Shown piece by piece: positions 17,335 through 27,500 of a stretch of DNA of 64,000 nucleotides (positions are counted from its first letter, which is position 1; each line of letters starts with the position of its first letter). The stretch covers positions 558,001 through 622,000 of the forward strand of contig NZ_VDND01000002.1 of the NCBI RefSeq assembly GCF_007665395.1, written 5' to 3'. The stretch comes from Pseudomonas oryzihabitans. GTDB taxonomy: Bacteria > Pseudomonadota > Gammaproteobacteria > Pseudomonadales > Pseudomonadaceae. A program made the position numbers and the translations under genes. The notes under the pieces were generated by a model. It did not search any database and was not told the origin of the DNA. It saw only the letters and a list, made by a program, of their open reading frames with translations.

Positions 17335-18807
17335 ATGAGCGAACACCCGACGCCGTTCCTGGACGCTGCGCCCTGGCGCGAGCGACTCTTCGATGGCGAC
17401 TGGATCGCCGCCGAGGGCGGCATCCTGGATATCACCGAACCCGCCACCGGACGGCTGCTGCATCGCACCGGGCTGGCCAACGCCGCCGACGTCGACCGGG
17501 CCTGCAACAAGGCGGCCCAGGCACAGCTGGCCTGGGCCGGCTGGACGGCGCGGCGGCGGGCGGCGCTGTTTCTCGCGGCCGCCGACCAGCTCGAACGGCA
17601 TCGCGCCGAGCTGGCCCCTCTGATCGCCCGCGAGACCGGCGGCATCCTGCCCAAGGCCGAGCTGGAACTGCGCGAGGCCGGGGTCATCCTGCAGCAGGTC
17701 GCCGGCCAGCTGTTGCAGCCCCACGGCGTGGTGCTGCCCAGCGAGACGGGCGCCCTGTCCTATGCCCGCCGCCTGCCCCATGGCGTGGTGGGGGTGATCT
17801 CGCCCTTCAACTTTCCGCTGATCCTCTCGCTGCGTGCCGTGGCACCGGCCCTGGCCTGTGGCAACGCCGTGGTGCTCAAGCCGGATCACCAGACGCCGGT
17901 GAGCGGCGGGGTGCTCATCGCCCGGCTGTTCGAGGCGGTCGGCCTGCCCCGCGGGGTCTTGCAGCTGGTGCCGGGGCAAGCCGAGGCGGGCGCGGCGCTC
18001 TGCGCCCATCCCTGGGTACGGATGATCGCCTTCACCGGCTCGACCCAGACCGGGCGCCAGGTGGCCGAAACCGCGGGTCGGCATTTGAAGAAGGTGGCCC
18101 TGGAACTGGGCGGCAAGAATCCGCTGATCGTGCTCGACGACGCCGATCTCGACCGCGCCGTCGGCTGCGCCGCCTGGGGCAGCTTCCTGCACCAGGGCCA
18201 GATCTGCATGGCCACCGGCCTGATCCTGGTACAGCAGGAGATCGCCGCGGCCTTCATCGAGCGCCTGGCGATCCGCGCCGCGGGCCTGCGGCTGGGCGAT
18301 CCGCTCAGCCCCACCACCCAGCTCGGCCCGCTGATCAATGCCCGGCAGTTGCAGCGGGTCACGGCCATCGTCGCGGACAGCCTGGCCGCCGGGGCGCGGC
18401 TGGAGCAGGGCGGCAGCCACGAGGGCCTGTTCTATGCCCCGACCGTGCTGAGCGGCGTGCGCCCCGGCATGCGCGCCTTCGACGAAGAGATCTTCGGGCC
18501 GGTGGCCAGCGTGGTGACCTTCGCCGACGAGGCCGAGGCCATCGCGCTGGCCAATCGCACGCCCTATGGCCTGGCCGCGGGCGTGCTGTCCGGCTCCCTG
18601 GCCCGCGCCCGGGCCCTGGGCGAGCGGCTGAACTGCGGAATGCTGCACCTCAACGACCAGACGGTGAACGACGAGGTGGTCAACCCCTTCGGCGGCCGCG
18701 GCCAGTCCGGCAACGGCGGCAGCGTCGGCGGCCTGTGCAACTGGGACGACTACAGCCAGTGGCAGTGGGTGACGGAGCACCAGGAGCCGCCGCGCTATCC
18801 CTTCTAG
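17335..18807 (+). CDS. Aldehyde dehydrogenase, benzaldehyde dehydrogenase (XylC) type
   Basis: A 490-residue NAD(P)-dependent enzyme converting an aromatic aldehyde to the acid. It shows SPFNFP, FTGSTQTGR, catalytic Glu257 in LELGGKN and nucleophile Cys291 in FLHQGQICMATG. The FLHQGQ-C-MA context, LNDQ near the end and the terminal PRYPF resemble TOL-plasmid XylC more than general aldehyde dehydrogenases. The ATG at 17335 was chosen for its AAGGAG site; the open frame extends 10 codons further upstream but lacks one. It is the first gene of an operon with a coniferyl-alcohol-type SDR, behind a sigma-54 promoter. The aldehyde may be benzaldehyde-, vanillin- or coniferyl-like. Confidence 0.88.
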   Translation: MSEHPTPFLDAAPWRERLFDGDWIAAEGGILDITEPATGRLLHRTGLANAADVDRACNKAAQAQLAWAGWTARRRAALFLAAADQLERHRAELAPLIARETGGILPKAELELREAGVILQQVAGQLLQPHGVVLPSETGALSYARRLPHGVVGVISPFNFPLILSLRAVAPALACGNAVVLKPDHQTPVSGGVLIARLFEAVGLPRGVLQLVPGQAEAGAALCAHPWVRMIAFTGSTQTGRQVAETAGRHLKKVALELGGKNPLIVLDDADLDRAVGCAAWGSFLHQGQICMATGLILVQQEIAAAFIERLAIRAAGLRLGDPLSPTTQLGPLINARQLQRVTAIVADSLAAGARLEQGGSHEGLFYAPTVLSGVRPGMRAFDEEIFGPVASVVTFADEAEAIALANRTPYGLAAGVLSGSLARARALGERLNCGMLHLNDQTVNDEVVNPFGGRGQSGNGGSVGGLCNWDDYSQWQWVTEHQEPPRYPF

Positions 18808-18822
18808 CCCGCTTCACCCCCC

Positions 18823-18833
18823 AATAACAACAA
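18823..18833 (+). promoter_or_regulatory. Double Crc/Hfq CA motif upstream of coniferyl-alcohol-type SDR
   Basis: AATAACAACAA contains two overlapping perfect AANAANAA matches, next to the AGAGGAAA ribosome-binding site of the gene at 18846. Confidence 0.65.
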
Positions 18834-18845
18834 GAGGAAAATCCC

Positions 18846-19613
18846 ATGACCCTGAATGGCAAGACCCTGGTGATCACCGGCGTGGCCTCCGGCATCGGCG
18901 CCGAACTGGCGCGCCTGGCGCGCTTCCAGGGCGCCACCGTGATCGGTGTCGACCGCAACCAACCCCAGCTCAGCCTGGATGAATTCCACCAGGCCGACCT
19001 GGGCGACCCGGACAGCATCGCCACCCTGGTGAGTCGGCTACCGGAACGCCTGGCTGGCCTCTGCAACATCGCCGGGGTACCGGGCACGGCACCGGCGGAG
19101 GTGGTGGCGCGGGTCAACTACCTCGGCCTGCGCCTGCTCAGCCAGCACCTGGTCGGACGGCTGGGGCAGGGCGGCGCCATCGTCAATGTCGCTTCCATCC
19201 TCGGCGCCGAATGGCCGCAGCGCCTGGAACAGCACCGCGAGCTGGCGCGGATCGCCGATTTCGCCGAGGCCCAGGCCTGGCTGGAGCGTCATCCGGTCAC
19301 CCAGGCCAGCTGCTACCAGTACTTCAAGGAGGCGCTCATCGTCTGGAGCTTCGTGCAGTCCCAGACCTGGCTCCGTGAATTCGGCGTGCGCCTCAACTGC
19401 GTGGCGCCCGGGCCGGTGTTCACCCCCATCCTCGGCGACTTCGTCAGCATGCTCGGCGAGGAGCGGGTCGCCCGCGACAGCCAGCGCATGCTGCGCCCGG
19501 CCTTGGCCGACGAGGTGGCCGCGGTGATCGCCTTCCTCTGCAGCGATGCCTCGCGCTGGATCAACGGCGCCAACCTGCCGGTGGATGGTGGGCTGGCCGC
19601 CAGTTACGTCTGA
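18846..19613 (+). CDS. calA: Coniferyl-alcohol dehydrogenase-like short-chain dehydrogenase
   Basis: A 255-residue SDR. It has the cofactor motif TGVASGIG near residue 12, a serine in NVASILG and the YQYFK active-site tetrad segment. Its length and the CNIAGVPGTAPAEVVARVNYLGLR region agree with CalA, which oxidises coniferyl alcohol to coniferyl aldehyde in Pseudomonas eugenol and lignin-monomer breakdown. It lies 38 bases after the aldehyde dehydrogenase; together they would carry an aromatic alcohol to the acid. The physiological alcohol could also be a benzyl or cinnamyl alcohol. Confidence 0.75.
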   Translation: MTLNGKTLVITGVASGIGAELARLARFQGATVIGVDRNQPQLSLDEFHQADLGDPDSIATLVSRLPERLAGLCNIAGVPGTAPAEVVARVNYLGLRLLSQHLVGRLGQGGAIVNVASILGAEWPQRLEQHRELARIADFAEAQAWLERHPVTQASCYQYFKEALIVWSFVQSQTWLREFGVRLNCVAPGPVFTPILGDFVSMLGEERVARDSQRMLRPALADEVAAVIAFLCSDASRWINGANLPVDGGLAASYV

Positions 19614-19658
19614 CCCTGTTCGCCGCGCCTGCCCGGCGCGGCGATCACGTTTTCCCAC

Positions 19659-19669
19659 AACAAGAACAA
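19659..19669 (+). promoter_or_regulatory. Double Crc/Hfq CA motif upstream of outer-membrane channel gene
   Basis: AACAAGAACAA contains two overlapping AANAANAA matches, followed by CCCAGGATGACGTC and the ATG at 19686. Confidence 0.6.
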
Positions 19670-19685
19670 TTCCCAGGATGACGTC

Positions 19686-20630
19686 ATGCGCAAGATCGCG
19701 AGTCTCGCTCTGCTGGCTGCGGCCAGCGGCTGTTCCAGCCTGGCCCAGGCCTACGACCTGCCCGGCCTGAACCTCGGCTCCACCAGTTTCTACGACGGCG
19801 CGCCTGCGCCGGACGGCCCCGGCTGGTACTGGGAGGAATATCTCCTCTACGGCAAGACCAGTCGCTTCAACGACCAGGATGGGCGCAAGCTGCCACTGCC
19901 CAAGCAGGACCTGACCACCTTCGCGCCGGTCAGTCAGCTGATTTATGTCGGCCAGCCGCTGGCCAACGGCGCCATGCCCGGCTTCACCGCCATCCTGCCC
20001 TGGCTGGCCCATGCCGAGGTCGACGACGGCCTCGGCGGCCAGGCCCTGAGTGCCCGCGAAGGGCTGGGGGACCTCACCCTGGGCGCCTTCCTGCAGCTGC
20101 CCACCACCACCAGGCCCGATGGCGGCCCGCGCTGGGCACAGCGCATCGAGGCCGAGATCGTCGCGCCCACCGGTCGCTACGACCGCGACCGGGCGATCAA
20201 CCCGGGCAGCAACTTCTGGTCCTTCAACCCCTACTACGCCACCACCTATTGGCTGACCCCCCAGTGGTCGGTCACCGGACGCTTCTGGTACCTGTGGAAC
20301 GGCAAGAACGACCAGCCGCTGCGCAGCTTCGGCGCCGTGTCCGACACCCAGGCCGGCCAGGCGGTGCATGCCAACTTCGCCACCCAATACGCGCTGAACG
20401 ACCGGCTCAGCATCGGCCTGAGCGGCTACTGGCTCAAGCAGATCACCGATACCCAGGCGGATGGGCATGACGTCAGCGGACGCCGCGAGAAGGTCTGGGC
20501 CTGGGGGCCGGGTTTCACCTATGCCTTCTCCAGGCGGAACCTGATCACCTTCAACAGCTACTTCGAGCAGGATGCCGAGAACCGCACCGAGGGGCGCAAG
20601 TTCGTCGTCAACTTCCTGCACAAACTCTAG
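19686..20630 (+). CDS. Phenol-degradation MetA-type outer-membrane channel (SphA/transporter family)
   Basis: A 314-residue protein with a signal peptide (LALLAAASGCSSLAQA) followed by alternating beta-strand sequence rich in aromatic girdle residues, for example FNPYYATTYWLTPQWSVTGR and a C-terminal NFLHKL ending typical of an outer-membrane beta-barrel. Members of this family (PF13557) are found in aromatic degradation operons and are thought to admit hydrophobic substrates. It is the third gene of the sigma-54 controlled unit and completes an uptake-alcohol-aldehyde module. Confidence 0.82.
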   Translation: MRKIASLALLAAASGCSSLAQAYDLPGLNLGSTSFYDGAPAPDGPGWYWEEYLLYGKTSRFNDQDGRKLPLPKQDLTTFAPVSQLIYVGQPLANGAMPGFTAILPWLAHAEVDDGLGGQALSAREGLGDLTLGAFLQLPTTTRPDGGPRWAQRIEAEIVAPTGRYDRDRAINPGSNFWSFNPYYATTYWLTPQWSVTGRFWYLWNGKNDQPLRSFGAVSDTQAGQAVHANFATQYALNDRLSIGLSGYWLKQITDTQADGHDVSGRREKVWAWGPGFTYAFSRRNLITFNSYFEQDAENRTEGRKFVVNFLHKL

Positions 20631-20789
20631 TGGGGTGGTGCAGACGTTCGCACAGGCATTGGCGAGTGGTCTCTTGGTCCTGAGTGAGCGCCACGCCGGG
20701 TCGTGGCAGGGCCATGGCGAGGAGTGGCGACGCCGCGAGGCGCGAAGAATTGCCGCCAGGATCGTCTGGATGACGTCTGAAACACCGCG

Positions 20790-21275
20790 CTAGCGATCGA
20801 TCGGGATGCCCCGGTTCGGCGGCGGCGGAGGTGCCGGCGGCTGGGGCTGCGCGGCCTGGGGATGGGGCACCATGTGCCAGGTCTCGTCGCGTGGACGGCG
20901 CTCGATGTAGATCGGCACCGGCTGGTAGAGGATGCCGGAGCCGCGCACCTCGGTCTGCTGGCGCGAGCTGGAGGAGGACGACGAACCGCCGACTACGGTG
21001 ATGTCGTCGACCGGACGCTGGCGGCTGGAGGCGGGCGCCGGCATCACGGTGACCTCGCGCGGCGCCGTGGCCGGAGCCGGCGTGGCGGGCCTGGGGGGCG
21101 GCGTGAAGCCGTTGCTGTCGGGCAGGCTCTGCAGCGGGATGGTGGTGATCTGGCTGGCGGAGGGGCAGGCACCCTGGGTATAGGTCGTCCGGCCTTGGTC
21201 GTCCACGCACTTGTAGACGTCCTGGGCGGCCACCACGCCGCTCGCGAGCAGCAGGCCATAGAGCAACGAACGCAT
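20790..21275 (-). CDS. DUF4124 domain protein, secreted
   Basis: A 161-residue protein with a signal peptide (LLYGLLLASGVVAAQ) followed at once by the DUF4124 core VYKCVDDQGRTTYTQGACP. The rest is proline-rich and low complexity (TPPPRPATPAP, AQPQPPAPPPPPNRG) with a serine run, SSSSSSRQQ. This family is widespread in Pseudomonas envelope proteins; its function is unknown. It is isolated between convergent neighbours, and 20631-20789 holds nothing that I can identify. Confidence 0.8.
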   Translation of the reverse strand: MRSLLYGLLLASGVVAAQDVYKCVDDQGRTTYTQGACPSASQITTIPLQSLPDSNGFTPPPRPATPAPATAPREVTVMPAPASSRQRPVDDITVVGGSSSSSSSRQQTEVRGSGILYQPVPIYIERRPRDETWHMVPHPQAAQPQPPAPPPPPNRGIPIDR

Positions 21276-21455
21276 GATGAGGCCCTCCGGGCACTCGAAT
21301 TGTCACCTGCAGGATACAAGATGGCCGCCACGGCTCCCAGGGCCATGCGGCCTTACTTCGCCTGGCTTCAGCTAATGGTCAGACTGTAAAGACTAGGCCA
21401 GGCTGGACGTGAGGCGTATAACATCCTGATACATTCGAATTCAGGACAGCGACGC

Positions 21456-22355
21456 GTGAAGTGGTTCGTTATCGGCGGTTTTTTTCTCTGTGTCTTGTAT
21501 GTGCATCTGCGTGGCCGGGTGCGCCATCGTTTCCTGCGTCAGCTGAGTGACCACTCGACCTTCCTGGCCCCGCTCAATACCTTCATGTTCCTGACCTCGC
21601 GGGTGCCCAACGAGCCCTACCACGAGGTGGAGCGCTTTCCCGAACTTCAGGTGCTGCAGGACAACTGGCAGCTTATCCGCGACGAGGCGCTGGCCCTGCT
21701 GCGCGCCGGCCAGATCAAGAAATCCGCCGAGCACAACGACGCCGGCTTCAACTCCTTCTTCAAGAGTGGCTGGAAGCGCTTCTACCTGAAGTGGTACGGC
21801 GACAGCCACCCCTCCGCCCTGCAGCTCTGCCCGCGCACCACCGAATTGCTGCGGGGCATCGGCACGGTCAAGGCGGCCATGTTCGCCGAACTGCCGCCGG
21901 GCTCGCGGCTGGTGCGCCATCGCGATCCCTACGGCGGCTCCCTGCGCTATCACCTGGGGCTGGCCACGCCCAACGATCCGCGCTGCTTCATCGAGGTGGA
22001 CGGCCAGCGCTATCACTGGCGTGATGGCCAGGCGGTGGTGTTCGACGAAACCTTCATCCACTACGCCGAGAACACCACCGACCAGGATCGCATCATCCTG
22101 TTCTGCGACGTGGAGCGTCCGCTGCGCTATCGCTGGGCCGGGGCCTTCAATCGCTGGGTCAGCGGCACCCTGCTGGCCGCGGCGGCCTCGCCCAATGACG
22201 ACAGCGACAAGATCGGTGGCCTCAACCGCGCCTTCAAGCATCTCTACCGCATCCGCCAGCGGGGCAAGGCGCTGAAGAAGCGCAATCGCTTCCGCTATTA
22301 CCTCGAGCAGTGGCTGCTGCTGGCCGCCCTGGTCGGGGTGGTGATCTGGATCTAG
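21456..22355 (+). CDS. lpxO: Lipid A hydroxylase LpxO (Fe(II)/2-oxoglutarate dioxygenase)
   Basis: A 299-residue aspartyl/asparaginyl beta-hydroxylase family enzyme anchored by an N-terminal membrane segment (WFVIGGFFLCVLYVHL) and with a second hydrophobic segment at the extreme C terminus. The iron site is His155-Arg-Asp157 (RHRDP) with distal His202 (FIHYAENTT), and RYHLGL is the 2-oxoglutarate region. LpxO adds a 2-hydroxyl to an acyl chain of lipid A in the inner membrane, altering envelope properties. The family length is about 300, so it is intact. Its start at 21456 (GTG) follows a GGACAG leader. Confidence 0.9.
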   Translation: MKWFVIGGFFLCVLYVHLRGRVRHRFLRQLSDHSTFLAPLNTFMFLTSRVPNEPYHEVERFPELQVLQDNWQLIRDEALALLRAGQIKKSAEHNDAGFNSFFKSGWKRFYLKWYGDSHPSALQLCPRTTELLRGIGTVKAAMFAELPPGSRLVRHRDPYGGSLRYHLGLATPNDPRCFIEVDGQRYHWRDGQAVVFDETFIHYAENTTDQDRIILFCDVERPLRYRWAGAFNRWVSGTLLAAAASPNDDSDKIGGLNRAFKHLYRIRQRGKALKKRNRFRYYLEQWLLLAALVGVVIWI

Positions 22356-22418
22356 CGGATCCTTTTCCGCCCCTGGGGTAGCGGTTCGACTTGACCGCAA
22401 CGCGAATCGCCTCTAATA

Positions 22419-22434
22419 CTGTATGCATATACAG
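22419..22434. promoter_or_regulatory. LexA (SOS) box upstream of imuA-imuB-dnaE2
   Basis: CTGTATGCATATACAG is a perfect CTGT-N8-ACAG palindrome with an AT-rich alternating centre, the LexA operator of gamma-proteobacteria. It lies 10 bases before a short leader ORF and 45 bases before imuA, so the cassette should be DNA-damage inducible. Confidence 0.9.
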
Positions 22435-22443
22435 ACAGAGGCG

Positions 22444-22482
22444 ATGGCCATGGACAACACCCCCGCAGGTTCGCCGGCATGA
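22444..22482 (+). CDS. Twelve-codon leader ORF before imuA
   Basis: An ATG with the only good ribosome-binding site in the region (AGAGG, 4 bases before it) opens a 12-codon frame, MAMDNTPAGSPA, whose TGA overlaps the imuA ATG (ATGA at 22479-22482). The 12 codons are probably a device for translational coupling or all that remains of an upstream gene; in other bacteria a lexA-type gene often precedes imuA. Translation of the peptide is inferred, not shown. Confidence 0.5.
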   Translation: MAMDNTPAGSPA

Positions 22483-23093
22483 GCGGCAACGCCGGCCTGG
22501 CCCGGCTGTTCGAGGAGCGGCGTCTCTGGAAGGGGCAGGCCAGCCCCGAGGCCCGGCGCAGCCGCCAGCCCACCGGCGTCGCGGCGCTGGATGCCCATCT
22601 GCCCGGCGCGGGGTGGCCCGAGGCGGCCCTGACCGAGGTGCTGCTCGCCGGGCCCGGCCAGGGTGAGTTGCGCCTGCTCTGGCCGACCCTGGCGCGATTG
22701 AGTCAGGCCGCCGAACGCATCGCCCTCATCGGTCCCCCGCTGCTGCCCTATGCTCTGGCCTGGCAGGCGGCGGGCGTGGCGCTGGAGTCCCTGGTGGTGA
22801 TCCGCGCCCAGGGCGCCGAGGTGCTCTGGGCGGCCGAGCAATGCCTGCGCTCGGGCTGTTTCGGGGCGGTGCTCTGCTGGCCCGAGCGGGCCGACGATCG
22901 TCAGTTGCGCCGTTTGCAGGTCGCCGCCGAAAGCGGCCGCACCCTGGCCTTCGCCCTGCGTCCGGCCGCTGCCCTGGGCAATCCGTCACCGGCCGCCTTG
23001 CGGCTGGAGCTCAAGGCGCCCCTCGAACGGCTGCACGTCCACAAGTGCCGGGGTGGTCAACCCGGCGTGCTCAGCCTGGCCGGCGGCGCTTGA
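22479..23093 (+). CDS. imuA: Translesion synthesis accessory protein ImuA
   Basis: A 204-residue RecA-fold protein of the mutasome. The recognisable core runs from [20 protein letters not shown] through AALTEVLLAGPGQGELRLLWPTLARL, which resembles RecA/SulA-like strands but lacks a true Walker A lysine-serine pair. ImuA assists ImuB and DnaE2 in error-prone replication across damage. Its start is the ATG overlapping the leader ORF stop; imuB follows 7 bases after its stop. Pseudomonas genomes often annotate it as SulA2. Confidence 0.88.
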   Translation: MSGNAGLARLFEERRLWKGQASPEARRSRQPTGVAALDAHLPGAGWPEAALTEVLLAGPGQGELRLLWPTLARLSQAAERIALIGPPLLPYALAWQAAGVALESLVVIRAQGAEVLWAAEQCLRSGCFGAVLCWPERADDRQLRRLQVAAESGRTLAFALRPAAALGNPSPAALRLELKAPLERLHVHKCRGGQPGVLSLAGGA

Positions 23094-23100
23094 GCTTGCC

Positions 23101-24510
23101 ATGCGTTGGGCCTGCATCCTCTTTCCGCAGCTGGCGCTGGACGCCGTGCTGCGCCGCCATCCACAGCCGGAGCGGCCGCTGGTGCTGCTCTCCGGACCGC
23201 CCCAGCGCCGCCTGCTGCAGGCGGTCAATCCCGCCGCGCGGGCCCTGGGGCTGCGCCCCGGCCTGACGCTGGCCGCCGCCCAGGCGCTGACCCGCGACTT
23301 CGAGCAGCAGGAGCACGATCCGGCGCTCATCGAGACCGCCGAGGCGCTGCTGGCGGCCTGGGGGTATGGCTTCAGCTCCCAGGTCAGCCGCCACTATCCC
23401 CGGGCCCTGCTGCTGGAGGTGCAGTCCAGCCTGCCGCTGCTGGGTCCTTGGCCGCGGCTGGAGCGGCGCCTGCGCCAGGAGCTCGAGGCTCTGGGCTTTC
23501 GCCATCGCCTGGCGCTGGCGCCCAATCCGGTGGCGGCGCGGATGCTGACCAACGTGGCCGACGGCCTGGCCGCCTCCCTGGACGACCTGCCGGGTCTGCT
23601 CGACCGCCTGCCCGTGGAGCGGGCCGGGTTCGTCCCCCAGCAAGCCCAGGCGCTGGCCCGCATGGGCATTCGCCGGCTGGAGCAGTTGCAGGCGCTGCCG
23701 CGGGCCGCCCTGGCCCGGCGCTTCGCCCCGGAGCTGCTGCAACAGCTGGATCTGCTGCGTGGCAGTCGCAGCCTGGCACTGGAGTTCTACCGGCCGCCCG
23801 ATCGTTTCGTGGCGCGGGTCGAACTCAATTTCGAGGTCGAGTCCCACCAGGCGCTGCTGTTCCCGCTGCGCCGCCTCACCGCCGACCTGGCCGCCTGGCT
23901 GGCCAGTCGCGACCGCGGCGTGCAGCGTTTCCTGCTGTGGCTGGAGCATCGCCAGGGCCCGGCCACGACGCTCACCATAGGGCTGCTGGCCCCCGAGCGC
24001 GATGCCGCTCTGCTGTTCGAATTCGCCCGCGGCCGGCTCGAACAGCTGCAGGTGGTGGCGCCGGTCCTGGCGCTGCGCCTGGAAAGCGAAGAGTTGCCGC
24101 TGTTCGTGCCCGAGCGCCATGGCCTGTTCGATGAACGACCGGCCCAGGCGGTGGGCTGGGAGGTGTTGCGCGAGCGGCTGCGCGCCCGGCTGGGCGAGGA
24201 TGCCGTACTCGGCCTCGGCATCCAGGCGGATCATCGACCCGAGCGCGCCCTGGTCTGGCGCCACGCAGGCCGCCTGGACAGCAGGCTGCCCGGCTTGCGT
24301 CCGGGCTGGCTGCTGAGCGAACCGCGCTCGCTCGAGGGGCAACCGCGGCGGGTGCTCGCCGGTCCCGAACGTATCGAGAGCGGCTGGTGGGACGGCGGTG
24401 ACCAGCGCCGTGACTACTATCGCATCGAGGTGGCCGATGGCCGCCAGGCCTGGGCCTTCCGACGTTACGGCGAAGAGGAGCCCTGGTGGATCCAGGGCTG
24501 GTTCGCATGA
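23101..24510 (+). CDS. imuB: ImuB, catalytically inactive Y-family polymerase homologue
   Basis: A 469-residue protein with the layout of DinB but without its catalytic acids: the N-terminal strand reads [15 protein letters not shown] where active enzymes have a metal-binding aspartate. Helix-hairpin-helix and little-finger regions follow ([31 protein letters not shown]). EELPLF at about residues 330-335 resembles a beta-clamp-binding hexapeptide. ImuB is the hub that recruits DnaE2 and the clamp. The ATG at 23101 gives the normal family N terminus. Its stop overlaps the dnaE2 start as ATGA. Confidence 0.92.
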   Translation: MRWACILFPQLALDAVLRRHPQPERPLVLLSGPPQRRLLQAVNPAARALGLRPGLTLAAAQALTRDFEQQEHDPALIETAEALLAAWGYGFSSQVSRHYPRALLLEVQSSLPLLGPWPRLERRLRQELEALGFRHRLALAPNPVAARMLTNVADGLAASLDDLPGLLDRLPVERAGFVPQQAQALARMGIRRLEQLQALPRAALARRFAPELLQQLDLLRGSRSLALEFYRPPDRFVARVELNFEVESHQALLFPLRRLTADLAAWLASRDRGVQRFLLWLEHRQGPATTLTIGLLAPERDAALLFEFARGRLEQLQVVAPVLALRLESEELPLFVPERHGLFDERPAQAVGWEVLRERLRARLGEDAVLGLGIQADHRPERALVWRHAGRLDSRLPGLRPGWLLSEPRSLEGQPRRVLAGPERIESGWWDGGDQRRDYYRIEVADGRQAWAFRRYGEEEPWWIQGWFA

Positions 24511-27500
24511 GCGGCTATGCCGAATTGCATTGCCTGTCGAACTTCAGCTTCCAGCGTGGCGCCTCCAGCGCCCTCGAGTTGTTCGAGCGGGCCAAGGCAC
24601 TGGGCTACCAGGCACTGGCCATCACCGACGAATGCACCCTGAGCGGTATCGTCCGCGCCTGGCAGGCGGCGCGGCAGATCGGCTTGCCCCTGATCGTCGG
24701 CAGCGAGCTGATCCTCGACGACGACCTGCACCTGGTGCTGCTGGTAGCGGACCTGCAGGGCTACGAAAGCCTCTGCGCCCTGATCACCCGGGCGCGCCGC
24801 CGCGCGCCCAAGGGCCGCTACCAGTTGGGTCGCGCGGATCTGCAGCAGCCCTTGCCCGGATTGCTGGCGATCTGGCTACCCAGCGGCGAACCCGCGCCCG
24901 AGGAGGGCGCCTGGCTCAAGACGGTCTTCGCCGAACGCCTCTGGCTTGGCGTCGAATTGCTGCGCGGCGCCGACGACGCCGCCCGACTCAGGCAGCTGCA
25001 GGCGCTGGGCAGGCAACTGGGCGTGCCGCCAGTGGCCTGCGGCGATGTGCATATGCACACCCGCGGCCGCCGTGCCCTGCAGGATGTGCTCACCGGCATC
25101 CGCCATCACCTGCCGGTGGCCGAGGCCGGCTATCGCCTGCATCCCAACGGCGAGCGTCATCTGCGGTCACTGGCGATGCTCGAAGACCTCTATCCTGCGG
25201 CGCTGCGCGCCGAAACCCTGGCCATCGCCGCCCGCTGCCGCTTCGATCTCGGCGAGCTGCGCTACCACTATCCCCATGAGGTGGTACCGGCGGGCGAGAC
25301 GGCGCGTTCCTGGCTCGCCGAGCTGACCCGCCGCGGCCTGGCCTGGCGCTGGCCGGCAGGGGTCCCCGACGAGGTCGCCGGCAAGGTGGTCGGGGAGCTG
25401 GCGCTGATCGCCGAGAAGGGCTACGAGAACTACTTTCTCACCGTGCACGACATCGTCGACTACGCCCGCCGCCAGCACATCCTCTGCCAGGGCCGGGGTT
25501 CGGCGGCCAATTCCATCGTCTGCTACGTCCTGGGCATCACCGAGTTGAATCCGCTCACCAGCAACCTGCTGTTCGAGCGCTTCATCTCCCGCGAGCGCGA
25601 CGAGCCACCGGACATCGACGTCGATTTCGAGCACGAGCGGCGCGAAGAGGTCATCCAATACGTCTTTCGCCGCTATGGCCGGGAGCGGGCCGCGCTCACC
25701 GCGGTGGTCAGCACCTATCACGCCGCCGGTGCCCTGCGTGACGTCGGCAAGGCGCTGGGGCTGCCGGGCGATCAGCTCGATGCCCTGTCCGGTTGCGCCG
25801 GTCGCTGGACCGACGAGATCCCGGGGCCGCAGCGCCTGCGCGAAGCGGGATTCGCGCCGGACAGTCCGCTGTTGCAGCGGGTGCTGGTCCTCGCCGGCCA
25901 GTTGATCGGCTTTCCCCGGCATCTCTCCCAGCATCCCGGTGGCTTCGTCATCTCCGAGGCGCCCCTGGCCAGTCTGGTGCCGGTGGAAAACGCCGCCATG
26001 CCCGAGCGCACCCTGATCCAGTGGGACAAGGACGACCTCGATGCCGTGGGCCTGCTCAAGGTCGACGTCCTGGCCCTCGGCATGCTCAGTGCCCTGCGCC
26101 GCTGCTTCGACCTGGTCGCCGACTGGCGTGGCCAGCGCTGGACCCTGGCCAGCCTGCCCCAGGAAGATGCGCCCACCTACGCCATGATCTCGCGTGCCGA
26201 TACCGTGGGGGTGTTCCAGATCGAGTCGCGCGCCCAGATGGCCATGCTGCCGCGGCTCAGGCCCAGGACCCTCTACGACCTGGTGATCGAGGTGGCCATC
26301 GTGCGGCCCGGTCCCATCCAGGGCGACATGGTGCATCCCTACCTGCGCCGCCGGAACGAGGAAGAGGTGGCGGACTATCCCCATGACGAATTGCGCCCGG
26401 CGCTGGAACGCACCCTGGGGGTGCCACTGTTCCAGGAGCAGGTGATGCAGATCGCCACCATCGCTGCCAAATACACTCCAGGTGAGGCCGACCAGTTGCG
26501 GCGCTCCATGGCCGCCTGGAAGCGCCATGGCGGCCTAGAGCCCCATCGCCAGCGGCTGCACAACGAGATGGTCGCGCGCGGCTATAAACCGGAATTCGCC
26601 GCGCGGCTCTTCGAGCAGATCAAGGGCTTCGGCAGCTACGGCTTTCCCGAGTCCCATGCCGCCAGCTTCGCCCTGCTGACCTATGCCAGTTCCTGGCTCA
26701 AGTGCCATGAGCCGGCCGCCTTCGCCTGCGCCCTGGTGAACAGTTGGCCCATGGGTTTCTACAGCCCGGACCAGGTGCTGCAGGATGCCCGCCGCCATGG
26801 TATCGAGGTGCGCGCGGTGAGCGTGCAGTCCAGCAACTGGGACTGCCGGCTGGAGGCGAGTACCGGCCCGCAGCCGGCGATCCGGCTCGGACTGCGCCTG
26901 GTGCAGGGCCTGGCGGAGCAGGCGGGGCGCCGGTTAGTGGCGGTGCGGGGCGTGCAGCCCTTTCGCGACGTCGAGGACCTTTGCCGACGGGCCGACCTGG
27001 ACGCCCGGGCCCGCGGGCAACTGGCCGAGGCCGGCGCCCTGGCGGAGCTGGCCGGGGATCGCCACCAGGCGCGCTGGGCCATGGCCGGGGTGGAGCGCCA
27101 GTTACCCTTGTTCGAGACGGCGCCCAGCGTCGCGGAAGAGCGCCCGGCCTTGCCCGCGCCCAGCGTCGCCGAGGAGGTCCACGCCGACTATCGCATGCTG
27201 GGCACCACCCTCGGTCCGCATCCGCTGACCTTGCTGCGCGGCGAACTGCAGGCGCGGCGCTGCCGGGATTTCAGCCAGCTGGCAGAGGTCACGCCGGGAG
27301 CCCTGGTGCGGGTGGCGGGCCTGGTGCGCGGGCGGCAGCGACCGGGCACGGCCAGCGGGGTGATCTTCGTGACCCTGGAAGACGAGCACGGCATGCTCAA
27401 CGTGGTGGTCTGGCGCGCGGTGGGCGAGCAGCAACGACGACCGCTATTGCAAGCACGGCTGCTACAGGTCGAGGGACATCTGGAGCGGGAGGCGGGAGTC

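Noticed and set aside
23071..24342. 423-residue minus-strand open frame
   Set aside because: Antisense to imuB, glutamine- and arginine-rich, no motif.
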